Source: Anomaloglossus baeobatrachus
Taxonomy: Eukaryota; Chordata; Amphibia; Anura; Aromobatidae
DNA length: 64,000 bases
NCBI RefSeq assembly: GCF_048569485.1
Contig: NC_134356.1
Location: 531,724,556-531,788,555, forward strand
Direction: 5' to 3'
The notes under the pieces were generated by a model. That model was not told where the DNA came from. It did no database searches and saw only the letters and a program-made list of their open reading frames with translations. The translations under genes and the position numbers were made by a program. Positions 24,614 to 39,000 of this stretch are shown piece by piece (positions within the stretch are counted from its first letter, which is position 1; every line of letters begins with the position of its first letter).

Positions 24614-25171
24614 TGGGCGTTTACACGCTACAATATATCTTACGATGTGTCGGCGGGGTCACGTCGTAAGTCAGGCACATCCGGCATCGTAAGTTACATT
24701 GTAGCATGTAACAGCTACGTGCGATTGCGATTGAACGGTAAAACGTTCATCGCATGCACATCGTTCAATTCCTAAAAATTGAACGTGAGGTTGTTTATCA
24801 TACCCGGGGTAGCGCACATCGCAGTGTGTGACACCCCGGGAACGATGAACAGATCTTACCTACGTCCTGCGGCTCCCGCCGGCAATGTGGAAGGAAGGAG
24901 GTGGGCGGGATGTTTAAGTCCCGCTCATCTCCGCCCCTCCGCTTCTATTGGCCGGCTGCTGCGTGACGTTAATGTGACGCCGAACGTCCCTCCCACTCCA
25001 GGAAGTGGATGTTCGCCGCCCACATCGAGGTCGTATGGACGGGTAAGTACGTGTGACGGGGGGTTATTCATGTGCGACACGTTCAACAAATTGAACGTGC
25101 CGCACATACGATGGGGGTGGGTACGATCGCATACGATATTGTATGCTGGATCGTATGGTGTAAAGCAGGCT
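24614..25171. mobile_element. PIF/Harbinger-like element, divergent member
   Basis: Ends TGGGCGTTTACACGCTAC and GGTGTAAAGCAGGCT lie between TTA triplets at 24611-24613 and 25172-25174. The interior has the CCGCCCCTCCGCTTCTATTG block of the GCGACATCGC group in inverse orientation. Confidence 0.72.
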
Positions 25172-25280
25172 TTAAACATACATGGCTGTAATAATGCAGC
25201 CAGTTTCTGAAGCAGGTAGTGCAGGCAGCAAGAATCTTATGACAGATTTGTTTTAACTGAAGCAATAATTAGACACATTA

Positions 25281-25655
25281 AGGGCTCATTCACACAAGTG
25301 TATTTTCTACATCTGAGAAAAATCATGCTAATCAGATGCTGATCAGAGTGGGATCCATTTTTCTCGGATGTAGAGAAGATAGAAAATAAGTTTCTCCATT
25401 TTCTCCATTCTGACAGTTTGTGAAAATTAGACGATATTTAGATATCATCCTAGTGCAGTCCGATTTTTTTTCATTGACTTATAGACTTAAATGCCTGAGT
25501 GGTATCCAATTCTCAGAGGCAAGTCGCACATGCTGCAATTTATAGAACCATTCTGTGTGCACAGCCTCAGTGAATAGTGTGGGTCCGAGTGTGAGCTGTG
25601 ACCCATGTTTTGTCCGTAGAACGCGGACTTATAATATAATTGTCTGCACAAACCC
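25281..25655. mobile_element. Probable PIF/Harbinger-like short element
   Basis: It starts AGGGCTCATTCACACAAGTG after TTA (25278-25280) and ends near AACCCT before TAA. The right terminus is worn, so the boundary is approximate. Confidence 0.5.
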
Positions 25656-26088
25656 TAATGCTAATCCAGATCTCAACACAAGTCAGCAATGATACCATTC
25701 CAATATTCATATGTTATATACTAATTTCAGTGCAAATTATGCTGCAGGATTCATAACAGATTTTACCCCTGTACACTGAAGGGATGAAATCTGTGTTGAA
25801 AATATGTGACATTTTCCCCACAGATTGAGCATGCTGCAGATTTAAAAATTGATAACATGCTCGTCTTTCTGTTACATATGGATAGTGCTTTTAAAATGCG
25901 TTTTATCTGTGTTAAACCTTGATTTTCTGAGGATTTTCATTATTATATCTGCTCCACACATTTACAGCAAATCCACCATGTTTGGATTAACTAGAACAAA
26001 ATCTATAAAGATCAACTGCAAAAAACGTGGTACAAAAAACAAGAGGCCAGTTTGCATGACATGTTATTGCGGGACATTGACAAATGGA
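25656..26088. other. Probable 3' flank and 3' UTR of the Rh gene
   Basis: This lies just downstream, on the minus strand, of the stop codon of the last coding exon, so it should include 3' untranslated sequence. I see no convincing poly(A) signal (TTTATT on the plus strand) here, so the transcript end cannot be placed. Confidence 0.4.
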
Positions 26089-26184
26089 TCAGTTTGAATT
26101 GATTTCCTTAAATTGCTCCAGTATATGGGTGACATAATGTTTGGCAACGCCCAATTCTTCAGCTTCATCATCTTCTCCAGGAAT
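26089..26184 (-). CDS. RHCG: Rh-family terminal coding exon (96 bp incl. stop)
   Basis: The acceptor TCTATCTCCATAG, with a pyrimidine-leaning tract, opens phase-0 codons [12 protein letters not shown], then [12 protein letters not shown], ending INSN and TGA at 26089-26091. It joins exon 9 to give ...YWE|IPGE, matching the E-(M/I)-P-x-E/G tail start of RhCG. The tail is acidic, then amphipathic, and shorter than the human one. It is predicted to be cytoplasmic. A related but out-of-frame copy lies at 29814-29901. Confidence 0.85.
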   Translation of the reverse strand: MPGEDDEAEELGVAKHYVTHILEQFKEINSN

Positions 26185-27911
26185 CTATGGAGATAGAACA
26201 ATAAAAATAGCATTGAATCCCTAATTTAGGAACTTAGTTGCCATAGACTAACAGAACTGAATACTGTACTGGATTATGCGCAGTATCGACAACCAATGAC
26301 ATGACATTGTGGTCACTGTTCATTTAAAATTATTACACAAATGATCCTGTCGGCAGTTCCCTACTTGTAAAACAGGAACATTCTTATATAAAACATGTCA
26401 TGTTTTGGCTGATTCTAGAGTAACTTAATATTTACTCTTGGGACTCTGCTTAGGTAGAAAGTCCTAAATCCTAATATGAGGCAGAGGTATGTATTAGACA
26501 AACCTTAGGCTATGTGCACGCGATCAGAAGACACTGCATTCTAGACGCTTGCGGACACACGGGTTTTCTGCACAGGAGTACGCAGCATTGGTGCCCACGA
26601 TCAGGATTCTGGGTGCAGGGGATATTCGCTGTGTTCTTCCGCTAAGAAGAATTGCATCCCCACAAGCATAAATTGACATGCTGTGGCTCGTGAAACCGCT
26701 CCGCAAGTCACTTTATGCTGCGTAGTGAGAAGCATAGTGGGCAGGAGACTTCTATCAATCCCATACACTGTGCTTGTACCGTACAGTGCAGCAAAAACAC
26801 GTTGCATCCAAAACGCTGCTAACACTGATCATATGCACATACCCTGCTGGAACTGTGATTACAGCATGGGGACATTTGTTGAACTAGTTGTGTAATAAAA
26901 TTTTATATATATATATATATATAGATTTTTATATATATATATAGATATATATATATATATATATACATATACAGTACCGACCAAAAGTTTGGACACACCA
27001 TCTCATTCAAAGAGTTTTCTTTATTTTCAGGACTCTTAAAATTGTAGATTCACATTGAAGGCATGAAAACCATGATTTAAAACATGTGCAATGAAATACT
27101 TAAAAAACTGTGAAACAACTGAAAATATGTCTTATATTCTAGGTTCTTCAAAGTAGCCACCTTTTGCTTTCCTTACTACTTTGCACACTGTTGGCATTCT
27201 CTTGATGATGTTCAAGAGGTAGTCACCGGTAATGGTTTTCCAACAGTCTTGAAGGAGTTCCCAGAGATGCTTAGCACTTGTTGGCCCTTTTGCCTTCACT
27301 CTGCGGTCCAGCTCACCCCAAACCATCTCGATTGGGTTCAGGTCTGGTGATTGTGGAGGCCAGGTCATCTGGCGTAGCATCCCATCACTCTCCTTCTTAG
27401 TCAAGTAGCCCTTATACAGCCTGGAGGTGTGTTTGGGGTCATTGTCTTGTTGAAAAATAAATGATGGTCCAACTAAACGCAAACCGGATGGAATAGCATG
27501 CCGCTGCAAGATGCTGTGGTAGCCATGCTGGTTCAGTATGCCTTCAATTTTGAATAAATCCCCAACAGTGTCACCAGCAAAGCACCCCCACACCATCACA
27601 CCTCCTCCTCCTCCATGCTTCACGGTGGGAACCAGCCATGTAGAGTCCATCCGTTCACCATTTCTACAAAGACACAGTGGTTGGATCCAAAGATCTCAAA
27701 TTTGGACTCATCAGACCAAAGCACAGATTTCCACTGGTCTAATGTCCATTTCTTGTGTTCTTTAGCTCAAACAAGTCTCTTCTGCTTGTCGCCTGTCCTT
27801 AGCAGTGGTTTCCTAGCAGCTATTTTACCATGAAGGCCTGCTGCACAAAATCTCCTCTTAACAGTTGTTCTAGAGATGAGAAGGTGTGTCCAAACTTTTG
27901 GTCTGTACTAC

Positions 27912-27947
<36 letters not shown>

Positions 27948-29957
27948 TATAATATATGTTGTGACGCAGTAAGGGGTATGGTGGTAGATTGAAGATATAT
28001 TTCTCCCATTTCTCTGACACTGGGGAGCAGCAGAGAAGAGGTAAAGGCCTGGCCTCTGGACCTTCTCTGCCATTCCGGGTTTTTGGGGCAATGCTGGGTT
28101 AGACAGCTGAAGGAATTAAGAGGACAGTATAAATAATCATCCCGTACTCCTCAGTGTGTGGTGGTGTTTTGGCTGGAAAAGCTGAAGTATGGTTTCTGGG
28201 AACATCATACCTGAACGGACTGGCACATCCGGGTCCTAATCTATGACATTTGATAAGCTGGACTTTTGCTTTGCATTCCTGTCTGATGTACGTTTTTCAT
28301 TTTACTACTACTGTGAATAAAACCTTGAGTTTAGCTGGAAACCTGTGTGGGCCTCTTTACTGTGTACCTGCCACGGCCTACCAGAGCTAATCCCCCCAAT
28401 TTATATTGTATACATCACATAGTGAAGATAAGTTAAAAGAAATGGGTCAACAGAAAATGACCTATTGTTTAAATTAGGATTGTTTTGGGTATTCTTTTTT
28501 AAAATGTCACAATCTATATCAATTCAAATAGGAAATGGAGTAATTTTAAATCTGGCCACTGTCTTTTTTGAGACTTTAACTTCCAATTATCATTTCAGGA
28601 AACAACAAATGTAGCGAGCAAAAATGATCACAGCTGATCCTGTCTATTGTATTGGTGTATGAAATGAGCTACTGCAAAGATCATTGTGAAGAGAGGAGGA
28701 GCAGGTGAGCTGTGATATCACATATTGTAATTGTTGGATCCTGTGTGATCAGCCGTCTATGTAGGTGTTACCTGTCATAATCCCACTTATGTTACTCTGG
28801 AACCTTGCTGTAAACTCTTCTTGAAAGAACAAGAGGTATGTCTTAAAAATCCACAGTGTCCAGTGTGAAAATTGCAGGACTACTTTTTTTTTTAAAACCT
28901 ACATGTAATGCAAAAACCTGACTTAGGCTATGTTCACACACTGCATATTTTATTGCATTTTTGCGGTCACAAAGATGCTTGCATTTTCTTCCCCCAGCAA
29001 AGTCTATGAGATTTCTATTTTGCTATCCACACTGGGCAAATTTTTTTTTGTCTGCATCTTGGCTGTGTTTTTGAAGATGCAGCATGGCAACTCATTTTGC
29101 GTTTTTGAGCCTTTCCAGTTAATAGATTTGACTTAAGAAACACATTGGGCAAAATGCAGTAAACAATTTTTGATGCGTTTTTGCCACGGCTGCGTTTTTT
29201 GGGGTCAAAAACGCTGCATCTTTATGGTTAGAAAAGATGCACTGTGTGAACATAGCCTTAAACATTAAGTTATTTTCTGATTATACACTACATATAAGTC
29301 AGAGGCAAGTTGTCTAATGTAGCTTCTTTAGCTGTAACTAATATTTGATGATTCCAGCCAAATATGGCTTATAATTCTCTATTTGTAGTGAGCTTTGTTG
29401 CCAAAATGTAATTTTAATTTTTTTATTTTTCATCAATTATAGAAATTGTTAATTGTGTACCCAAAAATGCAAATAAATATACAATATCTTTCACTTACAT
29501 TTCTGAAAAAAATCACTAATATGTATTGCCACAATATATAACATTCCTATAATGGACCAAAAAGAATTGACCCTATAACTTAGCATACATTTTCCAACAT
29601 TTCCATGTTGTCTTTTTTTTGCATTTTGGAAACACAATTATAATTTTATTTAATTGATGAAAATCTAGAATCTTAAAATTACATCAACACAATAGGTGGC
29701 AACAAAGATCAATGCAAATAAAGAATTATAATTCATGTTTTAACATAAGTAGAGTATTATAACATGGGCTCCACAATTTCTGTGATTTTCTACTCCAGGA
29801 TATTACCAATATGTCAATTTGCTTTGGTTTCCCTCAATTGCTCAATATATGAATGACATTTTTTGGCAGCTACTACGTCTTCATCAACTCCTCCAGGAAG
29901 CCTGTTGATATATCCTCTATATACTGTGTGTATGTATGTATATGTATATATGTGTGC

Positions 29958-30047
<90 letters not shown>

Positions 30048-33000
30048 TATACACAGTATATAAATATAAAATGTGTTACTGATGAATTGTAAAACTTATG
30101 ACGTCAGTCAGATTAATATGATCAAGCTTATTTTTTGTAGTAGTTGTAATACTATACAGTGACTCTTACCTCCCAGTACACAACATCATCAAAGCAGTTC
30201 TCGTCTGATGGTTGCCCCCAAATTGGCAGCTTCAGGAAAAGTCCTACATGAGTTGAAAAGAGTAACATTAACTAGATACATTTCTTGAGAACATGTGTCA
30301 TACTGTAGAACTACTGAGATTGCTGCCAATAGCACATGTTCAGTGTTTATAGCGGTAGTTCCTGTTTGTTATGTACTGAAAAGATTCAGTAGAACAGTTG
30401 TTGGGCAGTTTGTGGTGATAGAATATGCAGCTGTGCACACAGATAGAAGAGTTTATGCAGTTTTGGATAGACAGAAGAGTATATGCAGGGGTGGACACAA
30501 AAAAAGTATGCAGGGGTATGCAGGGCTGGGCATAGACAGAAGGGTATATGCAGTGGTGGAAACAGAAGGGGTGGACACAAAAAGAAGAGTATATATAGGG
30601 GTAAGCATAGACAGAAGAGTATATGCAGGGGTGGACACATTAAAAAAAAACAGTAAAAGCAGTGGGGGACATGGAGTAAAGGGGTGGACACAGCCAAAAG
30701 AGTATATGCCTGGGGGGGCATAGACAAAGGAGTATAGGCAGGGGTGGACACAGACAGAAGAATATATGCAGGGTTGGGGACAGACAGAAGAGTATAGGCA
30801 GGGGAGGAAACAAACAAAAGAGTATAGGTAGAGCTGGACACAGACAGAAGGGCTGGATACAGACAAAAGAGTATATGCAGGGATGGGCATAAACAGAGGA
30901 GTATATGCAGAGGTGGGTATAGAAAGAAAAGTATAAACAGGGGTGGACACAGACAGAAGAGTATAGGCAGGGGGGACACAGACAGAAGTGGAGGACACAG
31001 ACAGAAGAGCATATGCAGGGGTGGACACAGACAGGAGGGTGCGGTATATGCTGGAGTGGACACGGACAGAAAAGTATATGCAGTTTTTGAGGAAGATTTT
31101 GGAGCAGATCAATTAAAAAAAATCTTCAAAATTCTGTGAACATAGCGTGATACTTCCTACAATTGAAGGCTTGTAGTGAAAAAGAGCTTTTCCTTACCTA
31201 CTAATGTACCGCCCACAAAGGCAAATGCCAGGGACACAGCGATACCGGCAGCCTGATACCCTCCTTGTATGCTGGGAGTTCTTGATGCATATTCTCCTGT
31301 AAATCCGAACATCTCTATCAAACTAAAAAAAAAAAATAGTGTAATTACAGATGTCCTTTACATGAAAGGAACTGAGGTGCACTTTAAAGTATGTTATTTG
31401 ACTATGTAAAGTCAACTGAAATGTAGGATTTGATGACTAACTACAATGTATAACAATTTTCAGGTATCTCACAAATTCTAATAATGAACTAAAATTTCTG
31501 TACTATAACTGATATATAATGTAAAGGGAACCTGTCACCAGATTTGGTGACTATAAGCTGTGGCCACCACAAATGAGTTCTTATATACAGCATTCTAACA
31601 TGCTGTATATAAGAGCCCAGACCGCTGTGTAGAACGTAAAAATCCCTTTATAATACTCACCTAACGGTCGGTGCTTGCAGACCGGTCGGATGGGTGTCTC
31701 AATTCTCCGGGTCCGGCGCCTCCTCTTCCAGCCATCTTTGTCCTCCATCTTCTGAAGCCTGGGTGCATGATGCTTCCTAAGTCATGCACATGCGTCGGCA
31801 TTGAGATCCCGCGCAGGCGCACTACAATACTTTGATTTGCCCTGCTCAGGCACCGGACCTGGAGAACGGAGTCACCCATCCGACTGTTAGGTGAGTATTA
31901 TAAGGTGATTTTTACGTTCTACACAGTTCCCTGGACTCTTATATACAGGATGTTAGAATGCTGTATATAAGAGCCCACTGGTGGTGGCGGCTGCCTATAA
32001 TCACCAAATCTGGTGACAGGTTCCCTTTAACCATCTGTCATGTTGAGAAAACCCATTTAATATTAAGTTTCCTTTTTATCTAAAATGAGAATTTCCATTT
32101 TTTTCACATTTGTACATTAAAAGATGCAATTTCATTACTGTATAACACTACTAGAGAGAATTTTTTCACCCCTGCTAAGAAATCAAATTTTCGATTTATC
32201 ATTGCGTTTCTGCCAGGTTTTTTTGGTGTATTTTTCAATTAGTGACCTTTTGATTTGTGACAAATTCATCAAATTATTTGACCTTTTTTCAGGCTGAGTC
32301 TTGTAAGTTTTCTGATTTTAATGTCATTGTGGCTCTTCCAGTTGTTTTACACTAATTCATCAAATGTGACTTTTTAAAAAAAAAAAGTTGTGAAATTTCA
32401 TATAACTTGAGTCCCCCCTACCCCCCCTAGAGTGTGCACCAGCTATTTTGGAAAAAATTTTGGGCATCTTGCAAAAGTTGATTTTTTTTCTACAAAAATG
32501 TCGCAAACCTACTTAAAGACAAAAAAATAATTTGGGGTTTGCTCAAAGTTTATTACTTGTGTACACCAGTTGGATGAATTTGGCATAAATAAAAGTTTAG
32601 AAAAAAGGATAAATCGGGCCAATAATGCATAAAATATCACTTTAAACTTGATTTTCACCTTTTTTTTATTTCATGTAAAAAACCTAATACTGACTGAGCA
32701 GGAATCCGAAACACTAATAAACTGAATCTATTTAGCCCTGATATATAAAATATTTAAACAAAAAAAAACAAAAAAACTAATTCCAATAAAAAAACAAAAC
32801 AAAAACAAAAGAAAAACTAATTCCAATAAAGAAAAAAAATAAACAGAAAACAGTCCTAACTTTTAGTAGAAGCAGTTTAAATAGTCAACCTCCAAATGTA
32901 AATTCAGTTATTTAAACATTTTTATAGGGAACTTACCACTTATATAAACTATACAAGTAATATACATTTTAGTGTTGTAGTTTCAGATAATTACACATTG

Positions 33001-36000
33001 AATCCATATGCAAATGAGGGAGTTTTGATGCACTGACAATAGCGTGGTGCACTGTTACGCCCTCCGATTTGAAGATCCAGAGCTGTGGATGATCATAATA
33101 GAGAGTGTTCTCTTACCACAGTGAGCAGTCCCTAAACCCAAATCCATGTTCATGTGCATGCACACGGACACTGAAGTTATCCAGTGCATGCTCGAAGTTT
33201 CAAGGTAGGCACCCTCTAATCTCCAGCTCTTGCCTGTGGCCACCACTTGCTACACCCAGAAGTGTGATGAGGAAGAGCATGGAGCAAGACAACATAAAAA
33301 CACTACATTTACGCTGACAACTCTTCCCTAAACATTGGAGGTTCTAGAAATTAGCATTAAATGAAGAAAGCAGTATTAGTTAAAGGGAACCTGCCACCAC
33401 TTTTTTGGCCTATAAGCTGCGGCCACCACCACCGGGCTCTTATATACAGCATGTTAGAATACTGTATATAAGAGCCCAGGCCGGGGTATAACATTAAAAA
33501 CACTTTATAATACTCACCTAACAGTCACGCGGTGGGCCTTATGGGCGTCTCTGTTGTCCGCTGCGGGCGCCTCCCCTTTCGGCCATCTTCATCCTCTTTC
33601 TGAAGCCTGTGTGCATGATGCAGCTACGTCATACACACTCACTGATCCTGCACAGGTGCACTACAATACTTTGATCTGCCCTGCTCAGGGCAGATCAAAG
33701 TGCGCCTGCTCAGGACCTGAATGCTGGCGAGTGTGGATGACGTTGGACCCGTCATGCACCGCGGCTAGAAAAGGAGAATAAAGATGGGGAAAAGAGGCGG
33801 GTCTGGGACCGGACAACGGAGACGCCCATAAGGCCCACCGCGCGACCGTTAGGTAAGTATAAAGTGTTTTTTATGTTATATCCCCGGCCTGGGCTCTTAT
33901 ATACAGCATGTTATAATGCTGTATATAAGAGCACGGTGGTGGTGGCCGCAGCTTATAGGCCGAAAAAGTGGTGACAGGTTCCCTTTAATAGCAATAAAAC
34001 CTGCTGTAAGGCTCCCTTTAAGAATTAAAATCTTCTTTTAACATATCTCACCCTTCCTCAGTGTATACACTGGCACTAGCCGCCGCCGCTGTTACTGCTC
34101 CTACAATTCCTCCAATTATTCCTGGCATTCCATGGAGATTATGTATTCCACAGGTGTCATGGAGGTAAAGTTTGGATGATAAGAGGGGCTGCAAAGAATG
34201 AGGGGGGAAACTTTAGTTACATTGTTGCAAAATATAAACACCAGACAACAGTACTGTCAGTTAATAATTATTATGACAATGCATCTTTATTTGGTTATGT
34301 CTTACTCTCCTCCGTGCATGTTAGGGCAGGATGTAGAAGAAATTGCTGTTAGGCAAACGAGTGTTTGACATGGCGTCGAAATGAAATACGGTCCAAATAC
34401 GGACCATGATGTCTCGACCTGCCAATGGTCTACTGACCCAAAATCAGCAGCCTCATATATCCCCATGATGGTCCAGAGATCACAGTCCATACTTTTCCAC
34501 CGCTATCTGAATTTGCACTAAAACAGACACTGTCCTTATATCCAAACTAAAAGTGACAAATTCTACATACTAACCGTAAGGTAGACATATCCAAGGGTGG
34601 AAACTATTCCACAAATAAATCCAACTATCAGAGATCCGTATGTTGTCAGAAACATTTCTGCTGCTGTTCCCACAGCTACCCCTCCAGCCAAGGTTGCATT
34701 CTGTATATGCACCTGTAAAGAAATAGTTTTAGTTTAAAGTAATATATTGATACTGTGCAGAAGCATGGCACGCTGGCTCACAGAGCTTCAACATTATCAG
34801 TAGGAATCCTTACCATCAAATTTTACATTTCCATTGGACGAAATAGCATAGCCTACCACTGAGGAAGATCACTCCTCTGACAATACTGACTCCTACCTCT
34901 AGAAACAGCTATAGCTATCCCAGCCACAGCCACTAGGGGGAACTCACTACTTAAGATTTTTACAGCTTCCATTGGATTCAATAATTGTTATATAAATCCA
35001 CATGTACAGAGCTCCTCCTAGTGGTGGGTGTAGGCAACAAGATTTCTTTCATGTACTGTGAAAAGAAAAGCAGGGCATTTAAACGGTTAGTCTCAAGACA
35101 TCTTCAGGAGCATTGTAGGGTCCCTGAGGGTAGTAGTTGTGTGTAAGTATTCACAGTAGTATCACGCCTTGGAGAACTATATACAATACCCTTGCAGGTT
35201 AACTGTGGAGTGTGGTACACTTACTCGTTTGCTATTGCTTTCATTTTCTCAGTCTCGGTCTCCCTGATAGAGATGAGCGGACCCGTGGAAGTTTGGTTCG
35301 GCAGGTTCAACCGGACTTTAGATAAAGTTCAGTTTGGGACCCGGACTAGACCTGAACCTCATTGGAAGTCACTAATTGGGCAGTTCGGGTCTCCGCCCAC
35401 ACGCAGACAGCTATAAACAGATCACTTCCGGGGAAAATGGGTGGGGTTTTTCCATATTTTATTTATTTATTTTTCTTAGTGCACACTACATCTGATCATG
35501 CTGTTGTTACCCCCAGTTCAAGTTGTTCACACACTGCAAGCGGCTCGCACTGGGCCGAGCACCGAGCATACACGAGAACAGAGATGCTCACACGAATGGT
35601 TTACATATGTACAGCACCCGAATGCTGATCCCAATCTCTGTTTTTTTTGTAAAGTCTGTGTTTGGTACAAACACTGAACACTGAACCTCGGGTTTACTCA
35701 TCTCTACTCGCCGACTCTACCTCCCAACAACTCATTGTCTCCTACCCCTGAGCTTTATGCTCCAGATGTCCAGAAGTCTTCATGCCTGAGAATTTGGGAA
35801 TCCTGCCCAACCTTGCAATGGGCACACCTGGCCACATTACACCTACTCTCTCGTCCTAACTTTAACTAATTTAAGGCCAGCTTCTCACTTGCGATTATCT
35901 CGCACGAGTGCAATGCGAGAAATTCTTGCATTGCACTCAGACACATGTTAATCAATGAGGCAGCTCCCATCTGCTATTTTTTTCTCAGTCCAAATCGAAC

Positions 36001-39000
36001 TGAGAAAAAAAAAATCGCAGCATGCTGCGTTTTGGTGAGTTTCTCGCGCGAGTCTCTCCAATGCAACTCTATGGGAGCAGGTAAATAAACGGATGTCACA
36101 CGGACCGGCGCACACACCATGCAAGTGACATTCGTTTTTCTAAATACATTTATCGCATGTTTCAGAAAACACTGGAAATGAGTGAGGTCTCACAATGTCG
36201 GTCAATCTCTATCTCTGTCAGTCGGTCTCTCCCTCTCGGTCTCTATTCTCTCTCTGTCGGTTGGTCTCTCTCTCTGTCTCTATCTCTCTCTCTGTCCATG
36301 TTGGTCTATCCCTCTCCCCCCTCTCTCATACTCACCGATCCCCAATCACCGGCGCGGCGCTGCACGGCGTTCACACTGCTCCGGCGGCTTCTCCTCTTTT
36401 AAAAAAGCCGGCCGCTCATTAATCCATCTCGCATTCCCTGCTTTCCCCGCCCACCAGTGCCTATGATTGGTTGCAGTCAGACACGCCCCCACGATGAGTG
36501 ACAGCTGTCTCACTGCAACCAATCACAGCTGCCGGTGGGTGGGTCTATATCATGAAGTTAAATAAATAAATAAATAATTTAAAAAAACGGCGTGCAGTTC
36601 CCCCCAATTTTGATACCAGCCAGTGTAAAGCCAAACGGCTGAAGGCTGGTGTTCTCAGGATGGGGAGCTCCACATTATGGGGAGCCCCCCAGCCTAACAA
36701 TATCAGCCAGCAGCCGCCTGGAATGGCCGCATCCATTAGATGCAACAGTCCCGGGACTGTACCCAGCTTATCCCGAATTACCCTGGTGCGTTGGCAATCG
36801 GAGTAATAAGGAGTTAATGGCAGCAGCTCATAGCTGCCACTAAGTCCAAGATTAATCATGGCAGATGTCTCCCCAAGATATCTTCCATGATTAACCTGTT
36901 AGTTAAAGAAAATAAACACACACATCCAAAAAATCCTTTATTTGAAAAAAAAGACAAAAAACAGCAACCTCTTTCACCATTTTAATAAAGTCCCCAAATA
37001 CCCCTCCAGGTCCAATGTAATCCACAGCGGTCCCACGACGCTTCCAGCTCTGCTACATCGGAAGCTGACAGAGAGCGGTCACAGACCACGACCGCTCTCT
37101 GTGAGCTCCCCGCAGCAACTGAAGTGAGTCGCGCTATCAGCGATGACATCACTCAGGTTACCCGCGGCCACAGATATCAGCGGGAGGACTGCAGCTGTGG
37201 CCGCGGGTAACCTCAGTGACGGCACCACTGATAGCGCAGCTCACTGCGGTCACTCAGGGGATTTGCGGTCACCGGTGAGACCTTCACTGGTGACCGAAAG
37301 TCAGGCCATGCCACACAGATAGAGCCGCGGGATGACAATGAAGTCGGGTGAAGTTCATCCGACTTCATTCTGATCGTGCGGCTCTGTCTGTGTCTGCTGT
37401 CAGCGGCCATTCAGCTCTGCTACATGGTTCTGTCTGTGTCTGCTGTCAGCGGCCATGTTGTAGAGCTGAATGGCAGATGACATAATAAAAACGGATCCCA
37501 TAGAATCAAACACGCATTGCACATGGAATGCAATCATGATAAAAATCTTATCTTAACGTGAACTAAAATCGTCCGACTTTTTATCATGCAACTCAGACCG
37601 ATTTTACATGCATAAATGTGTTTCCAGCCTTAGATGCAGTCTCTTCTCTACATACAGAAACTGATTCCTCCCCTATGGGCTACTCCCACAGCTTAACCCT
37701 ACGTCATCTGTTTCTACAAGCACTATTTATAGCAGTCAGTAGATGGCAGCATCTTCCCTTTTTCACTATAATTTACATGACTCTATTCATCAATATATAC
37801 AGCTATGCTTGTGGCTTCAGGGGTAGGAATCCAGCCACCTAATTACAGCTCACTGCTTCCTTTGTAACCTTGTAATATACATGTATTGTACAGGCCCTGA
37901 AAATGGCTTACCTGGGAATGACCGCTTGCAGGGGGTTTGCATGCATGTGTGTGCGGGTGCAGGGGGGGGGGGAGGATAGGGATTGGAGGATAGGGATTGG
38001 AGAGCTGCATTGTTTCATGCAAATTAAATACTGCTTTTTTTTTAGTGTGAGCGAAACCTATGAGATTTTAGAAATTTCATGGATACACTTTTTTTTCTTG
38101 ACTGAGTTGGAAAACTGCAGCATCTCTGAAAACTGCAGCATGTCAATACTTTCATTGTTTTTGCTGAATTTTTCACAGATAGGCAGCAACAAGAAAGTGA
38201 AAAAATGCTGCAGAAAATGCAACAGAATTGCTTTCGCAGCATTTTTTTTAAAGGGACTGATTGTACAAACCATGTACAGGCGCCTATGCATCATGGTGGG
38301 GGCTAATCATTTAAATACACCTTATCACCTGCTTGTTTTCCCTCAATCTGCACCCTTCCCTGGCTCTATGAAGCAAGAGCTGTGAATCAAAGAAGAGGGG
38401 GATGGAGATAGAGGGAAAACACGCAGGTCCCTATGATGCATGAAGACCAGAACTTGGTTTTCACAATCATCCTGACCTGACTGAGTCCCTTTAAGTGTTT
38501 TTGGTGAATGGAACTAACATTATTAACCCTCAACTGGTGAGGTGGGATTTTTGTCACGCAACTGGTGATGTGGGGCTTCCTATACCCCAGTGTTTAGAAA
38601 TCTCTAATTTTAACAGAAAACGCAAAAATCACTTTTGTTGTAACCGTTTTCTTATTGGCGATTGATTACACATGAGTATACCAAATTTTTGACACCCACA
38701 AGTATCGGAAAATGTAATAAATTGATGAATCATACCAGCATGCTCCAATGACGGCCAGCTGAGCAAAATTTCCCTGGGGTGATGTAAACCCCACCTCACC
38801 AGTTGAGGGTTAAACATGTACTGTAGAGAAAAATGAAAGGACACAGCCTGGGTGATTATCACTTGAGTAAATTACATGAACACCAGCATCTTGCTAGCCA
38901 TGGACACAATGGGCTATGAACTTCTTCCAGTAGCAATTGTTTGCCACTGGAGTAGAAATAAATGTTTAAGCAATTATTGTATAAACATCAATGTGCTATT

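Noticed and set aside
24779-25210. 143-codon plus-strand frame
   Set aside because: It falls inside a Harbinger-like MITE, extends past its end, and has no homology that I recognise.
27538-27833. Plus-strand frames opposite the Tc1 transposase
   Set aside because: They are antisense shadows of the transposase coding strand.
30386-31112. Two overlapping minus-strand frames of about 220 codons, Cys/Leu/Pro/Tyr-rich
   Set aside because: They come from the 30-bp minisatellite, whose unit length is a multiple of three and lacks stops, inside an Rh intron.
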